From: Rhodamnia argentea
Lineage: Eukaryota > Streptophyta > Magnoliopsida > Myrtales > Myrtaceae
Length of the DNA stretch: 64,000 nucleotides
Direction of reading: 5' to 3'
NCBI RefSeq assembly: GCF_020921035.1
Contig: NC_063160.1
Location: 17,015,095 to 17,079,094 of the forward strand
The notes under the pieces are model-generated. The model ran no database searches and was not told the DNA's origin. It saw only the letters and a program-made list of their open reading frames with translations. Positions 48,327 through 61,251 of this stretch are shown in pieces. The first letter of the stretch is position 1. Each line of letters opens with the position of its first letter. The translations under genes and the position numbers were made by a program.

Positions 48327-48517
48327 TTGCGGGAGATGAAGGCAGCAGGGAGAAGCACAAGAGCAGCAATGGCATAGGCGTAGACGATGAAGACATGGTA
48401 GCTCATCCCTCTCAAGGTGGCTGCTTTGTAGAGCGTGTTCAACCCCACGTTCATGCACTCCATGGACACCATGGCTGAGAATGGAAGCGCATCCCTGTAA
48501 CAGTACCTCCCTCCCAT
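44881..48517 (-). CDS. WAT1-related EamA-type transporter
   Basis: Multi-pass DMT/EamA membrane protein related to WAT1, a tonoplast auxin transporter; substrate here unknown. Exons: 48327-48517, 48151-48216, 47835-47948, 45754-45988, 45517-45672, 45294-45445, 44881-45037. They join in phase to 356 aa, normal for the family. Family signatures: [15 protein letters not shown] near the start, [19 protein letters not shown] then [51 protein letters not shown], and [18 protein letters not shown] near the C-terminus. About ten hydrophobic segments can be placed. Exon 3 starts at CCAG|GAGCTC; a later CACAG acceptor 13 nt downstream would break the frame. The GA microsatellite runs directly into the start codon. 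Intron 3 (45989-47834) contains a 1-kb MITE. Confidence 0.92.
46197..47261. mobile_element. MULE-type MITE with GC-rich core, in the WAT1-related gene
   Basis: A 1,065-bp element in intron 3. Ends GGAAAAAATTTAAAAAAGGG and CTTTTTTTGAAATTTTCCC are inverses, and the arms match for about 90 bp with sub-repeats of the CAAATAAGGG type. Flanks CCGGTCTAC (46188-46196) and CCAGTCTAC (47262-47270) match at 8 of 9. The core (46560-46980) is rich in GAGGGTCGGTGACCCTC palindromic words and is open in several frames, but I see no recognisable protein or transposase. Confidence 0.78.
48289..48323. repeat. GA/CT microsatellite abutting a splice donor
   Basis: CT on the sense strand of the WAT1-related gene. 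The run starts 3 nt after the donor: exon 1 ends CGCAA and the intron opens GTACTCTCTCT. Confidence 0.92.
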
Positions 48518-48539
48518 CTCTCTCTCTCTCTCTCTCTCG
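48518..48539. repeat. GA microsatellite running into the start codon
   Basis: On the sense strand the 5' UTR of the WAT1-related gene ends GAGAGAGAG followed at once by ATGGG, so the repeat forms the start-codon context. Repeat-length changes would alter the leader just upstream of the ATG. Confidence 0.85.
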
Positions 48540-50316
48540 CACAGACACAAGAAACCAACAGACCAAAAAAATCGTTTGCTCAAGCTCCAATTTCCCTTTC
48601 CATTAAGACTCCAAAGGTTTTCAACTGGAAGTGCTGATATGGGGGACAGGCCATTGCTGCTGGGTGGAGTCTCGCACAATTATTGGTATTTTCTTAAGTT
48701 TTATGTTGAGTGAGACTCTTTTCTTAATAATTTATGGGGATAGTGTCCAACTGGGTATATGTAATAATGGGTCCCTTCAGCAATGTATTCTCATTCTCAT
48801 TTTCGTTTCTTGTTTGTCATCTTCTTTTTTGTTATTTAGGGGAGAGAGAGAGAAGATATTGTGGGTTAGCTAGCAGGTCATGCAAGCAAAGCAAGGAAAA
48901 AGAGAAAACGGGAGATGGGTGTCAAAGTCTGACAAGCATCTCCCATTTCAAAGAGTTTGAAACTTGAGCATGTTTATTAGAGCTCTTGGGAGAGCCTTAG
49001 GCCGTTAGGCGTGTGTCCTCCTCACTCTTTCACTTGGAAAGTGGATGATATAAGCCCATGAGAATTGTTGAAATTCGTAAGCCGCGCGTTCGAGTATTGG
49101 GTGCTCGTAAAAATGTTTTCTTTCTCGGAATAGATTATGATTTTTTGAGCTCAATTGGGCAACAACTTTTCCTTCACTTGGTTAGGGTTTGACCTGGCCC
49201 AGTTGGGCACTGGCTTGCAAACTTGTACCAAATTAAATTGTTCAGGCAAAATTTAAAATAGGAGTAGAGTTTTTTTCCAACAAAATATAGCAAAGAAAAA
49301 GAAAAGGCGTGCGACGGGAGGCTGGATGACAAATTAGGGAAGAAGAGTTGGTCATGATAGCCGACAAAATCCGACGCTTACGATGATAACGTGGGGGTGG
49401 GGGTGGTCCCACCTTTGTAATAATGGACCTTTGTATTTACTAAACAGGTTTCATCTTAAGGTCTTTTTTCCATGTCTTTCGTCCACAAGAAGTGTAAGGA
49501 AAGGAAGGGAACGTGGCCGTCACACTTCCCAGTGACCATAATTTAAGGGAATGCGTGTCGTACACTCCCTCGACTTTGTCAGGGCAAATCCGGGTTAGAG
49601 GTCAGGACAACCTCTTTTCACCTTTTTTATATAATGTTTTGTTCTTGAACCTTATTTTTGCTTTAGATATTTTGGGGAAACACTTTGCTTGCTTTCTCGT
49701 TTCAATCTCCCATCGCACTAAACTCCCAACTTTGTCGTTGCTGTTTCTCTGCTTTTTGAGCGTGTGTTTCTCTCTTGGCATTCAACTTGACGAGCGTCCT
49801 AGCAAAATTGTCCATGAGGTTCTTCATGAACCGTCGATGAGCGGCCCAGCATTCGCGTTCAGCGTTCTAGTCGTCGATACAGAATCCAAACAACTAGAAT
49901 TAACTGATTTTAACGTTTGCAAAATCTGGTTTAACATTTCCCCTTTCATGGGATTAGTCTGTTTAAGTATTCGGCGAAATGGTCCATGGATTTACCCCAC
50001 CTGATTCTCTTCTTGGTGAAGGCTTTGGTTGTTTCGTGTTCGGATCCTGGCTAGGAATTATAGACATGCCCCACTCAAGATAAACCGAACAAACTTTAGG
50101 ATGAAATTTATCAATTTTTCATCGATCGGACGGCATTCTGGAGCATATGGCTTTCTGCACGAAAATGCACCCAGAATTCCGTGCAATCTCCCACAGAAAA
50201 TTTTCTTCATCAGGGGTATTATAGGTGCTCTATGCTCTTCAAATACAACCATTATAAGTCAAAGTTAAGATCCAAGGGCAAAAATTACAAGGAGTAAGTA
50301 CATAAATATTACAGGT
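48518..50316. other. Intergenic: WAT1-related promoter and UVH3 3' flank
   Basis: No convincing gene. 48518-49000 should hold the promoter and 5' UTR of the WAT1-related gene. A 163-codon open frame at 49513-50004 (+) has no recognisable family and weak coding character. The right end should be UVH3 3' UTR. Confidence 0.45.
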
Positions 50317-53300
50317 TCAGCCTCTTCTCCGTTTTCTTATCAAGGAAGGCATGGCACTTAGAGATCCATAAGAGGCGATTCCTGAATCACGTGCTGCATT
50401 ATCCTCCGCTTGGAGATTGCCTGGAGAACGGCCATCGTCTCTGGTTTTTACACTGTTGGCAACGTCATCCTGCATAGAAGCCACATCTTTGGCACCCCTG
50501 TCACAAGGTACACCAGAAGTCATTTTGTGCGAATGGATTGATCGAGTCACAGAGTTCTCGAGCTCAGCTTCATCTGCAGGCTCTAAATATTCAAAGGACT
50601 CTTCATTTCCCTGTCCCAAAGGCTCATTAGCTATGTTATGAGCACTTCCAGGATCCTCGCTCGTCCTTCCTTCATCCGTACAAAAGCCACCACCCATTGT
50701 GAGATGATCTTCAGAAAGATCCTCTGGAGGGGAGTCAGGTCTCTGTTTTGGTTCACCAGTATCGGCGTCATCCTCACAAAACCCACCTCCCATGTTAAGG
50801 TAATCCATTTCTTTACTCCCCTCAAGACGAGGATTTCCAGCTGCAAGTTCACTCTTAAGTTCTGAAATAGCTGCATCACCATGTGCAGTAGGAGCACAGG
50901 GAGATTTGTATTCTGAGAACTCTTCCTCAGAGTCTTTGTCAGAACAGCGCGCTGATGCGTTGTCCTCCAAATTCTCCATATTGTAATTCACCTGCTTCCG
51001 ACTGCGTGCTGACTGCCGCCAAAACCAGGGAAATAAAAGTGCTTAAAAATGGCTCGGTAACTTAAACAAAGGAAGAGAAGCTCTAGATTATAGAAATACA
51101 TTTATTTCAACCTGTCTTAAACCAACTAAACCCCAAATCTCAAGGTCACTCCGAAACTAATTGGTTAAGGAGAAAAGGGCTCTTCCCTGGATCTAAAAAG
51201 CACAAAAATCTTAATTCTTCCACGCGAGTATAATACCTGAGAACCAAGTTCATTAAACATAGGAAAGACAGTAGTGGACAGCTCAAATCCGGATAACATA
51301 ATCCATGCAAGACAGCGCACTGCCTCTACATGGAATACTTGATTAGTTACATTCTCTAGACTGCCTGATAATTATACCAGCATACTCTTGCTCATTGCTC
51401 AGTTGCATTCTGGCATCCCATTAGTATTCGACAGACCAACCTTTCCTCAACAGTTGAATTCATTAAGTACTTTAATGACTGCGGAAAAAACCTGATGTCA
51501 GACTTGACTTGGCGTTATCAAGGAGAAAATGGAGGTTCACAAGCAAGTAGGACAGTTTAGTACTTCTACTACCTAAGTAACGCTTAGGCCATGACGACAA
51601 ACTGTTCTAGCTTATTTTTGGGGTTGAGTTTCCTAGAGTAGGTCAAGTTCAAGAAATTAAGAAGCCTTAGTGATTACACCCGTGGAAGGTTACCATCCCG
51701 TTCCAACAAAGTTTCTTCACTCTTAACTACACCTGAGAGCCCATCTGAAGTAGCATGATAACTTCATATTCTGATCAAATGAGTTCAAACCATAGATTGC
51801 AAGCCGAAAAAATAACAAAGCTAGTGCAGTACAGTACTATAATGAAACAAATCGAGATTAGGCAAATGTTCTACTTACTCTACGCACTTCTTGCCGTCCT
51901 TTGCACTCTTCTAACCACACCTCGTGCCCCACTTCAACACTATCCCCATCACTAGAGCTACCTTCTGATTTATCAGGGGTGGCCTTTCTACCTCTCCTAA
52001 TTTCTCCTTGGCCTCGGTCTCGGCCTCTTCCTCTTCCTCTACCTCTACCTCTTCCAGTCTGAAGAGACTGTTTATTGCCATCTCCACTGCTTTCCACCAG
52101 TTTTGAGGCATCTAAGTTCACTTCAGAAATAATAGGCTTTCCATGGATCCTTCTTTTCTTTGACTGCAAGGACTTTGATTTTGTCGAGCGGTATCTGAGA
52201 TTTCCAGTTGATTTTTCACCAGAGACATCACCGGAGCACCCTCTTCTTTTCTTTCCACTCCCATTAAGGACTTGGGCATCATCACCCATCGAGTCCAAAG
52301 ATTGGCTAGCAGTGATTTCTTTGACAGCTTTCTTAATTCTCTTACTACGGATTTTAGCAAATCTCTCGTTAAAAGAATAAAAAGCTTCCAATCGCAGCTG
52401 GGTCTGCATCACATAAGTAAAAAAGAAAAAATTTCAGCAATTCTGATTGTGATGGTTGGATGGGTAAAAATGTCGAGCTAACAAATGGTCCATGAAAATA
52501 CAAGGGAGACTTGTCTCTTCTTTGTATGGGGAAAAGATTGTGAGCATGGATGGGACGCATGTCTGTAGTTTGCAGCTGAGAGGCGCACATGCACATGCTT
52601 TTTTTTTTTTTTTGTGAGAGAGAGAGAGGGGGGGGGGGGGAAGCAACCTCATGCTTGTTGTATTCATTTAAGACCGGCACTAACAATTCATCTGCCTTTT
52701 GGGTAGCCCATCCAAACTTTTCCCCGCATAATCTGCCACAGATTAAGGACGTTGCATGAATGCATTCCACCATAAATAGTCAAGATGGCAGCAAATTTGG
52801 AATCAGCTAAAGATGTAACTCGGTAAAATGAGACAAAGAGCACAAAGACACATGATCTTTTCATTTATACTTCACTTTGCTCTTAAATGTCAGGAAGCTA
52901 TCTCATTCTAAAATCCAACCACATATCAAAAGACTCACTTGCGGAGAAGAAAATGATCCGGCTTGCCCCATGAGAAAGGCTCGGTTGACTTGTCCACTTG
53001 GGGAGTAGAATATGCAGATATTACCGCTTCACTTGGAAAAGTAGGAGGTATGTGCCAGTTTTTGCTAACTTTTCTCTACATAAGACAACATACGGTTTAT
53101 TTGACAATCATAAGAATCATGTGAACATAACATTTTAAAACCAATTAAAATTGAAAAATTAATTGACCCAAGGGATTAGAAAAAGGAAGTTACATGCTTC
53201 TCCATGAATTGCTGCTTCATCTCTTGGATTTTATCAATAGAATTTCTTTGCTCATAAGATGGGGACAAATTCTGCTCCGATGAAGGTGGTCCACATTGAG

Positions 53301-56300
53301 CACCTTCTGGACCGTTGATGCCGTTATTGCTAGTTTTTGACCCTCTCCTCCCAACAGTGGATCCTTCAGGAACATCAGCCTTCCCAAGAATGGTTGGATC
53401 TGGTGATTCAACCCACTCACGGAATTTTTGAAGACCATCTGCCTCTGGAAATGCATTTACAACTTCAATGGCATTAACAATGCCAATTCCACTGCAGTAA
53501 AACACATCCAAACAAAGTCAAACTGACAAAAAGCACTCACCAAGTATTATAAGGATACAGAAACTCACTTAGACCCAAGTACAGAAAATGATCACACATG
53601 ATGATTTAAAAAGCAGAAAAACAAACCTCAATATCTTACTTACTAGTACGATATATAACAACAGCAAACCTAAAGACAACGAAGTGCCAAACTCTTCAAA
53701 AGATGCGTGAACAGAACCCAAAAGATTAAGAACGAAAATCTTGCATGGAATTACCTAACACCTTCAGTATAATCACTCCCAAGGAGCAATGCCATACATA
53801 TCAATTTATCTCTGGAAAGACCAAGCTCCTTCTCTATGTCCTAGAAAAATGAACAATAATGTAAGAAAGCCATGGAGGAAACCCAACAATCTGCTGAGAA
53901 AATCGAACAAGATCTATTCAACGATAAACCGGCTACATCCAAAACTAAAATTTCTATGAGACTACGTAGTTTGATAGGAATAGAACTACAGCAAGATAGC
54001 AAATATCTCAATGTTTACTGTAGTAAGAGGACTGTTTGGCAACCATGCCAGATCCAAACCTTCATGAAGTACGTCTCCACATACTTGCGATCATCAAATA
54101 TATTCTTATAGACACTTCGTGAGCCAAACAAGAACACATCAGAATCATCAGTAACTACACCATCAACTATGTTTGCCAGTTCCATGTAAGCACATTGAGC
54201 TTCTGCTTCCATAGGTGCAATGATGTATGGCAATCCAAACATTTGCAACAGCTCCTGCATAGAAAAACATCTGCCCTGCATTAGACAACCTGTGTCTTTT
54301 CCAGTGATTGCTATCCACTTATCCCAAAACAAGGGGGACACATACGTAAAAGAAAAACAGTTCCTAGACAAAAAAGATAGAGAAAAACACTGTAGCAACT
54401 CCATGACATTTCCTTGAGAAAAAAGATAGAGAAAAGCACCGTAGCAACTCCATGACATTCGCTTTTTGTGAAATTAACATGCAAAACTTGCTATAACAAA
54501 GGGCAGTCCGTTCTAACCTAAACTCAATGACGGATCTAGAACATAGGCCATGGAGGGGACAAAATGCTAATGGAATTTTACATCATCATTGATAGCAAGT
54601 TATTCTAAGAATGATCAAGAGTAAATTTTAATTTAACAACTATAACATTAGATATCTTACTGAGTATATTAGCAAAAAACAATCACCTAAAGTAATTTAG
54701 GTCGAGGACAATGTTAGAGAATAGCTAAATCATTAATAATTACGTCGACATGCCAAAATTTTAAAGATACCATAATCATCTCAAGTTTCCTATCCAATTT
54801 CCTAGTGCATTTTGGCTCCAAGAAACCAAACTTACGTGTTCTGTAATTTACAATGATGAAGATTGATAATGTGAAACTGTAAAATCGCAACCACCGCAGG
54901 GGCAGCCCAGAGACAGAGGCACTGGAAATGTGAGAATGAGATTGGACGTACACCAGTTGCAGCTATTACTGACAAGATTGAAGACTTAAAATGAGGATAC
55001 TTTTAAAGAAGCATCCGGTGATTTCTGACAAGAAGTACAACACCTGTAAACATATCATTGGACCACACATTCGTTGTAGGATGGGAAACCAAACTTGACA
55101 GTACATCAACATATATTCATTCTAGTAAGATTGCTACCGATGGTATAAGGGGTCGAAACTTCCCATTCTTCATCATGAAAATCTTTCCAATAATTGCACA
55201 CTAACAAATTTACATATACATGGGCCTCATTGCGCCCTATAAGCTCGAGTTTCTCAAGGGACAGTTTACTCCCAATACTATTACCTACGTAACCACTACA
55301 TTAAGTGAAAGAGCCATAATTGTCCTAAATTCTGTCAATAGCAACTATGGCCAGATGCAAAATTCAAAAGCAATACCCAAAGCTTGGTGCATACCTGACA
55401 CTCTGCAAACATTTCGCTACTGACAGACTCGGCATTGCGTTCTAGCTTTTTCTGCATGTCCCCTAGCTTTATACTTTCTTGACCCAATTTCCGCATTTCC
55501 TCCTCCAAATTTGCCCTGGCGAATTCTAACTGCACATTTTCCTTATCCTCAAATGCAAATCTCTCGACATTTGGCAACTGTCCTGAGGGATTATCGTCAA
55601 GATTGCTATGCACCTCAACCGCGTCACATGTTGATTCTCTTCTCAATGAGAGCAAAGCATCAGATGAAAGCTTAATTTCCTCAGCATAGGGGGATGCTTG
55701 TACAGCCTCGGTATTTTTCTTCCCATCAATTCGACCATCACCAGACATTTCAGCACATATTTCATCATCGACGCACACTTCCCTTGAATGCTCGTCCTTG
55801 GGAGCAGATAACACACAACTTGCACCAGAAATATCCAATGGCTTGCCTGGACTCAAATTCCTCTCTATTTCTAGAGAAGTCAAGTCGACCAGAGGCTTTT
55901 TTTGCCCTGACGGTGCAACCCTAGAACCTTGAAATGTTTCATCAAATTCTTTGATTGGCATCCCCACTTTATCCAAATTACATGAATTTGAAAATTCTCC
56001 TTTGTTTTCTAAAGAATCAACCACCTGCAAACGGCAACCCACATCAGGGCTACCAGGATTTATAGAACCGTCCACTAATGTTTTCTCTCTTTCTGATACT
56101 TTAGAAGCATATCCAGTTACGGAAGTTTGCTTTACTGTACGGTTCTCTAAATCACAGAGCATAGTATCTTCATGACTCTTTTCTCCGTCAGTTTCGCTCT
56201 CATGATCCATTTGCGGTGCCCCATTTGATCTCTGATCCACAAGACTTCTCCTAATTGCCTCATGCAGATCAGCATCTTCCTCAAGATAACCTCTTGAAAC

Positions 56301-59300
56301 AGGTTTTCTGGGCTCAACATGGCAAGTGGAGGCATCCTTTGAAACGTCAGAAAATCCTTCCTCCCACTCCACGTCGCTATCATCACTAATTTTCCCCTCT
56401 TCAAGAGGCTCAATTTCAACTCGATCATCACAGGAAAAGCTCTCGCCTTTCTGCCCATGACACTCAAAATCTGAACAGGCATCAGAAGACTGTGTCCTTG
56501 ATGTGATTTTTCCAGGAGAAGATAAGGATGCTGAATCTCCCGCTACTAACCGAATAAATAATTGATCATCATCATTCAAAGTCTTGCTTTCACCATCATC
56601 TTCAAAGGATATTTTTATCGAATTACCATCCCCAAACATAGAATGCTCGTGACTCTCATTCAAATTGGCAGTTCTACTAACATCATTTGTTGATGTTTCA
56701 GCCAAAAGATCATTTCTTACAATAACAATATTACTTTCCACTCCAGACTCAGTGTCCAGCATACTACTTGAATGGGCATTGATATGTGTCTGGTCCTGCT
56801 CAATTTCTCTCATCATATCCAAGTTCCTCTGCAAGTCACGGGTCATACGGACTCCCATAGCCCTTACACGACTGACTTTAATGCGCCCTCTCTCATCAAA
56901 AAAAGTTTCAACACCATCTTTGAAGCTAACTCTGGATTTTTTAGGAACCAAGTCTTTCACTGCATTGGACTTATCATTAGATGAGACTCCACTATCAGAA
57001 ATGGAGGAAAGATTATCCATCCCGGTCTGGTGTTCTCTACTTTTATTTCTCTGTGCTTCAGCAGATGTAAGCATTCTGACAGATTCAGACATGACAATAG
57101 ACAAACGTCAAGAAATATCACAGGTGAGTTGGAATAAACATTGAGTTTTACCAAAAGCTGAATATTACTCTTTATTCCCAGTGAATGAAGAAGAGAATAT
57201 AAATTCTCTATTGGCTTCTGAGGCAATCCTTGAAGTTTGTACTCCACCGACTCCATTGCCAACAGCAGCTTTTTGCACTTGATTAATCTCCCGGCGCAGC
57301 GCAACAGCTCTTAGATAGGACTGTATTTGTAGCTCAGAAAACTTTTCAGGAGCCTGCACTAAAGAATCAACACACTTACAATTCTACTGAAATGACACCT
57401 TCCTTTAAATCGTAACAACAAATGGATATAAGAGCACATTTAATAAGTCTCATTCCTAAGAAATTTTTTCCTTAGACAGGTACATCCTATTAAGTTTTGA
57501 TCACATAGCAGAAAAACCAGGGTCCCAAAATAACTTTTGATTTATGAAGGTAGAGGCAACTGGCATATGCCATTTTGATATGTAGTATGTACAAGAGAGA
57601 TACATGGAGAGAACAACAACATTTTACAAGGGCCAATTTTAAGTGGGAAACACAGAAATAACTAAACAACCATATTTCTGAGTAACCATCTTCATCTGAA
57701 ATAACTGCAGTCGCTACTATATTTATTGGCAATAGCAAATTTCTGACTCAACGCTATCTCTTCAAGGATGTTCAAAAAGAATGTCACGCCATGACCCCAC
57801 CCAATTACTGGTCTAAGATGCATGATACTGTTTCTTGAGCAAATACTTCTCATCCTGAAGAAAATTTATAAGGACCATAAAGTCATCATACCAGCAATAT
57901 GATGCATACGAAATTCAAATATAAGTACCATTCATTCTGCTAGATGTCAAATATTAACGGATCATAACTTATGAGCACCATAATCAGTATTCTAGAAATA
58001 GATGGCCACCCATATACTAGAGGCTTCGCATGTTCTAGGACTTTCTGTCGTACACAGCGTTGTTACTGAGTAATATCATGTAACGCTAAGTTTGCCCTCA
58101 AATAATTATCAAAAGATATACATAACTTCATAGAAAAATTCATACATATCATTTCCAAAATAAACATAAATGAAATGGAAACAAAAGTAAAAGACACCAG
58201 ATGGACCATTCATGCAGCATCGACCAAAACAGTCATAGCAGCAGAAATCTGTGATGTATACTTTTTTAGTATTCTCTAAGAAAGATAAGAACCGACCTTT
58301 TTTACTTTCTGATACTTCTGTCGGTTTTCTGCCATTTGTCGCTCCTTCATCTGTTTAAAAAAGGCCAAAAATCTTAAGAATCTAAAAACAGGAACATAAA
58401 GCAGAAAATCCATACCAAGACTGCAAAAGATCCATGAGAAATGAAATTTCTAACCTGAGCCAAAAGATCGAGCCTCACTGATAGAGGCAAAGAATTTAAT
58501 ACATCACGATCAACATTCCCGTGCACTTCTGGCTAGAATACACATCAACCAGCTAATGAGAATGCTTCTACCTTACGCACAACAACAGTAAGAACAACAA
58601 TAGTAACGCCAAATCTTTCAGAAATAGTAGGGTTGTCTATGTGAAACCTATTAGACTATTGCATCTTGCATAAGACAGTAAAAGACTGCAAATTCCTGTC
58701 AACAAATTTCTCTTTTCTTTCCTTATTCCTCAGAAAGGTATGTAGTCAAACACAGAAGCAAGCATTTGGACGTATGCTGCATTTCAATAACAAAAGTCTC
58801 ACACAACAAAGGCAGATAGAAGTTCTCGATGTCCATATACCATTCTCAAGAGCCATTTGTTTACAAAGTGACGTTTATTTTACCTACTTTCACAACAATC
58901 TTCAGTTGATATCATACACACTAAATGTGTATATGTGTGTGTGTGCATTTGTAACCTCCAATACTGCTGTATCCACACTTACCACAATCATTTCTTCATC
59001 TGTATCGTTATCTTCCTCCTCAGAAAATATCTGAGGGGCAGAGGTTGACGCAGTATATGCCATCTCACCTTCTTCTGCCATAATGGACGCTGCCAGCCTA
59101 ATTCAAGACAACATTTAGCAAATACTCAACAAAAAAAAAACGTCATACTAAATAGAATGTGCGAGCATACTACATCTCATCAAGCTTCCCCTGATCATGG
59201 CGAGTTGAATTTAGATCATTTTGATCCCTTTTGACACTGTCATTTTGACATGATAACTCCTCCTGAACAGTAATGCAATGGGAGGTTAAATTAGCAACAC

Positions 59301-61251
59301 CATTGTATCAGCAAACTTCCAGTATTCCACAATAACAGATGAAATGCATCAAAATAGCAAACTTTTTCAGCTTCTAAATGGTGTTGACTATCAGCACCTT
59401 CCAGCCTCTTTCCCATCTGCACATGAATGAAAGATAAGTTACCAATCAACATTAGCAGTAACTTAGGGTAACAATAATACTAAAAGACTGTAGGATAGAG
59501 AAGAGTATATTTGCTAAGAAGTCACCTGGACTCGTAGCTCGGGTGGCAATACCTCTAGTACAGCTGGATCAATTTTTTCAATCGTGTCAGGCTACAAAAT
59601 GATCAAGAGAGGATGTCAGTTTTACATCTCAAAATTAGATGAAGTAGCATCAATGGGACTAAGGCTAGAGACGGGGAATTCCATATTGGGCACTAATAAT
59701 CCTGTGCAAAAAAGAAGTATCAAAACTAAATTCCAAAGCTAGAATACACCATAGCAGCTCTAAACCTAGGTTAGCCAGCAAAGGGTGGCATCTCAATAGA
59801 AACTTGAGAAGCAAGAAAGTTCCCGCCAAATAAAGCATACCAGAATCATCTCTTCTTCTTCATTATCTTCATCAGAAGAAATCACAGTTTGGGATGTTGA
59901 TGCAATTTTAGCAAATCTCTGCTCTTCCTCTGCTGCAATAGATGCTGCCAACCTAAACAAAATCATTACGAAAATCAACCACGTGAACCAATCACCAATG
60001 AAAGAGAAGATGATCGTAAAATGCTTAGAGAAAACCTCACATTTCATCTAGCTTTTCCTGGTCATGGCGAGCATTTCCCATTGTACCAGATTGGTCATAT
60101 AAAACCTTCTTACCCTTGGCATCACTCATTTGTTTTTGCCTCTTTATATCTTCTGCCAATTCTTTCAGCCTCAGAGTTTTAAGCTGCAACAGCAAAAGGG
60201 GAACAAAAGTCATGTAAGAACAATCCAATGGCATGATCGCTAAAATAGCGCCGTGCAGCACAGCAGAGAGAAACTAAAGGCACTTTACAACCAAGGCCTT
60301 GAGGAAAAGAAGCCACGCACAGCAATTAAGGTCACATCCACACTAAACGAATTCGAGATGGATGATTGCTATACGTGGCTAGGATTGAGCGTCAGTAAAC
60401 TAAACTCTCAAGGTAATTGGAAAGTATCAGAATTATAAAAACCCTGAAGACCCTAGATACAGAAATGATGTGACTTTACTATCAAACCACCAAAAAGCAC
60501 AATACACGTGTTTATTACGTCAATACTCTTCCTCAAGGAAAAGTTAATTTTTTGGCCTCCAAGCTCGATCAGTGGTTATAAACGAAAATAAGGGTATGGA
60601 AATTCTAACACAGCAATATCAAGTAAATATGCCATTTAATCACTTCCTATCATCTGAAAGCTAATCTCACTAATTTATCAGTTCTTACAACGGAACATCT
60701 CAATTAGGTAGACGTGGTCTCATTAGCTTCATTGCTTGACATTCCACTCCACGACATAGCACTTAAAGTTAGCAAGAATCAAAATGGGACTGCTCCGCTA
60801 AATCCACTCACGTGATTGAGAAGCAACTTCTCAGCAGTCTTCCGGATTTTGGCCTGCGCGTTCTCGCGCTGCCTCCGGCGAGCGACGACGGTGCGCCTCT
60901 TGAGAGCGGGCGTGCCGCCGTCGAAGACGAACACGGGCTTCGTCCTGAGGAACAGGAGCTTGCAAATGCGGCGGAAGAAGCCAAGCAAGTGCGCGTTGCG
61001 GACCATCTCTCCTCTCTCGTCCCGCATGGCCTTCATGAACTGCACCATCCAGATACTGGCATCTGCAGCAGCGTAGAGAAAAGAGAAGCTCGATTAGGCG
61101 CGAACTCGGACGGGTGAAAAGCGATCGGCGAGCGAGGAAGTGGCAGGGAGGAAGAGGAAGCACCGATGGCGAGCTTTTTCCCGGCGAGGGTCTCGACGGA
61201 GACGCGGCGACCGACGGGAGCGAGGAGTTCCCATAGACCGTGGACCCCCAT
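50317..61251 (-). CDS. UVH3: DNA repair 3' endonuclease UVH3/XPG (ERCC5/Rad2)
   Basis: Structure-specific nuclease cutting 3' of lesions in nucleotide excision repair. Nineteen exons: 61164-61251, 60812-61062, 60041-60183, 59841-59952, 59526-59591, 59363-59416, 59174-59262, 58983-59097, 58455-58532, 58297-58350, 57169-57353, 55395-57075, 54060-54254, 53755-53840, 53194-53491, 52939-53075, 52648-52732, 51879-52403, 50317-51012. All phases agree: 1,645 aa. The XPG-N domain is at 1-110 ([26 protein letters not shown]). The long acidic spacer in exon 12 has a ubiquitin-interacting-type motif ([11 protein letters not shown]). The XPG-I domain is at about 975-1065 with [11 protein letters not shown] and [20 protein letters not shown] and the GIGIVNA helix-hairpin-helix follow. 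The C-terminus has an RG-rich tract and basic NLS-like ends (RKRRRG). It is longer than Arabidopsis UVH3, partly from an internal duplication of exons 3-6 as exons 7-10. Confidence 0.96.
52615..52640. repeat. CT plus C-run beside a UVH3 splice donor
   Basis: On the sense strand intron 17 opens GTTGCTT, then a C run of about 12, then CTCTCTCT and a long A tract. The low-complexity block begins about 7 nt inside the intron. Confidence 0.9.
58297..60183 (-). repeat. Four-exon intragenic tandem duplication in UVH3
   Basis: Exons 3-6 (60183-59363) and exons 7-10 (59262-58297) have matching order, phase and protein text. Exons 3 and 7 both end RHDQ(E/G)KLDE with a 2-nt remainder. Exons 4 and 8 (112 and 115 nt) both code MLAASI, ASTS and EEMI. 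Exons 5 and 9 (66 and 78 nt) code [17 protein letters not shown] and [17 protein letters not shown]. Exons 6 and 10 are both 54 nt, [18 protein letters not shown] and [18 protein letters not shown]. The second copy is closer to the usual plant sequence. At the protein level the two are about half identical, so the event is old. Confidence 0.85.

Noticed and set aside
49513-50004. 163-codon plus-strand ORF
   Set aside because: No motif known to me, and codon character like the surrounding non-coding DNA.
56665-57144. Antisense ORFs across UVH3 exon 12
   Set aside because: Shadow frames of the 1,681-nt coding exon.
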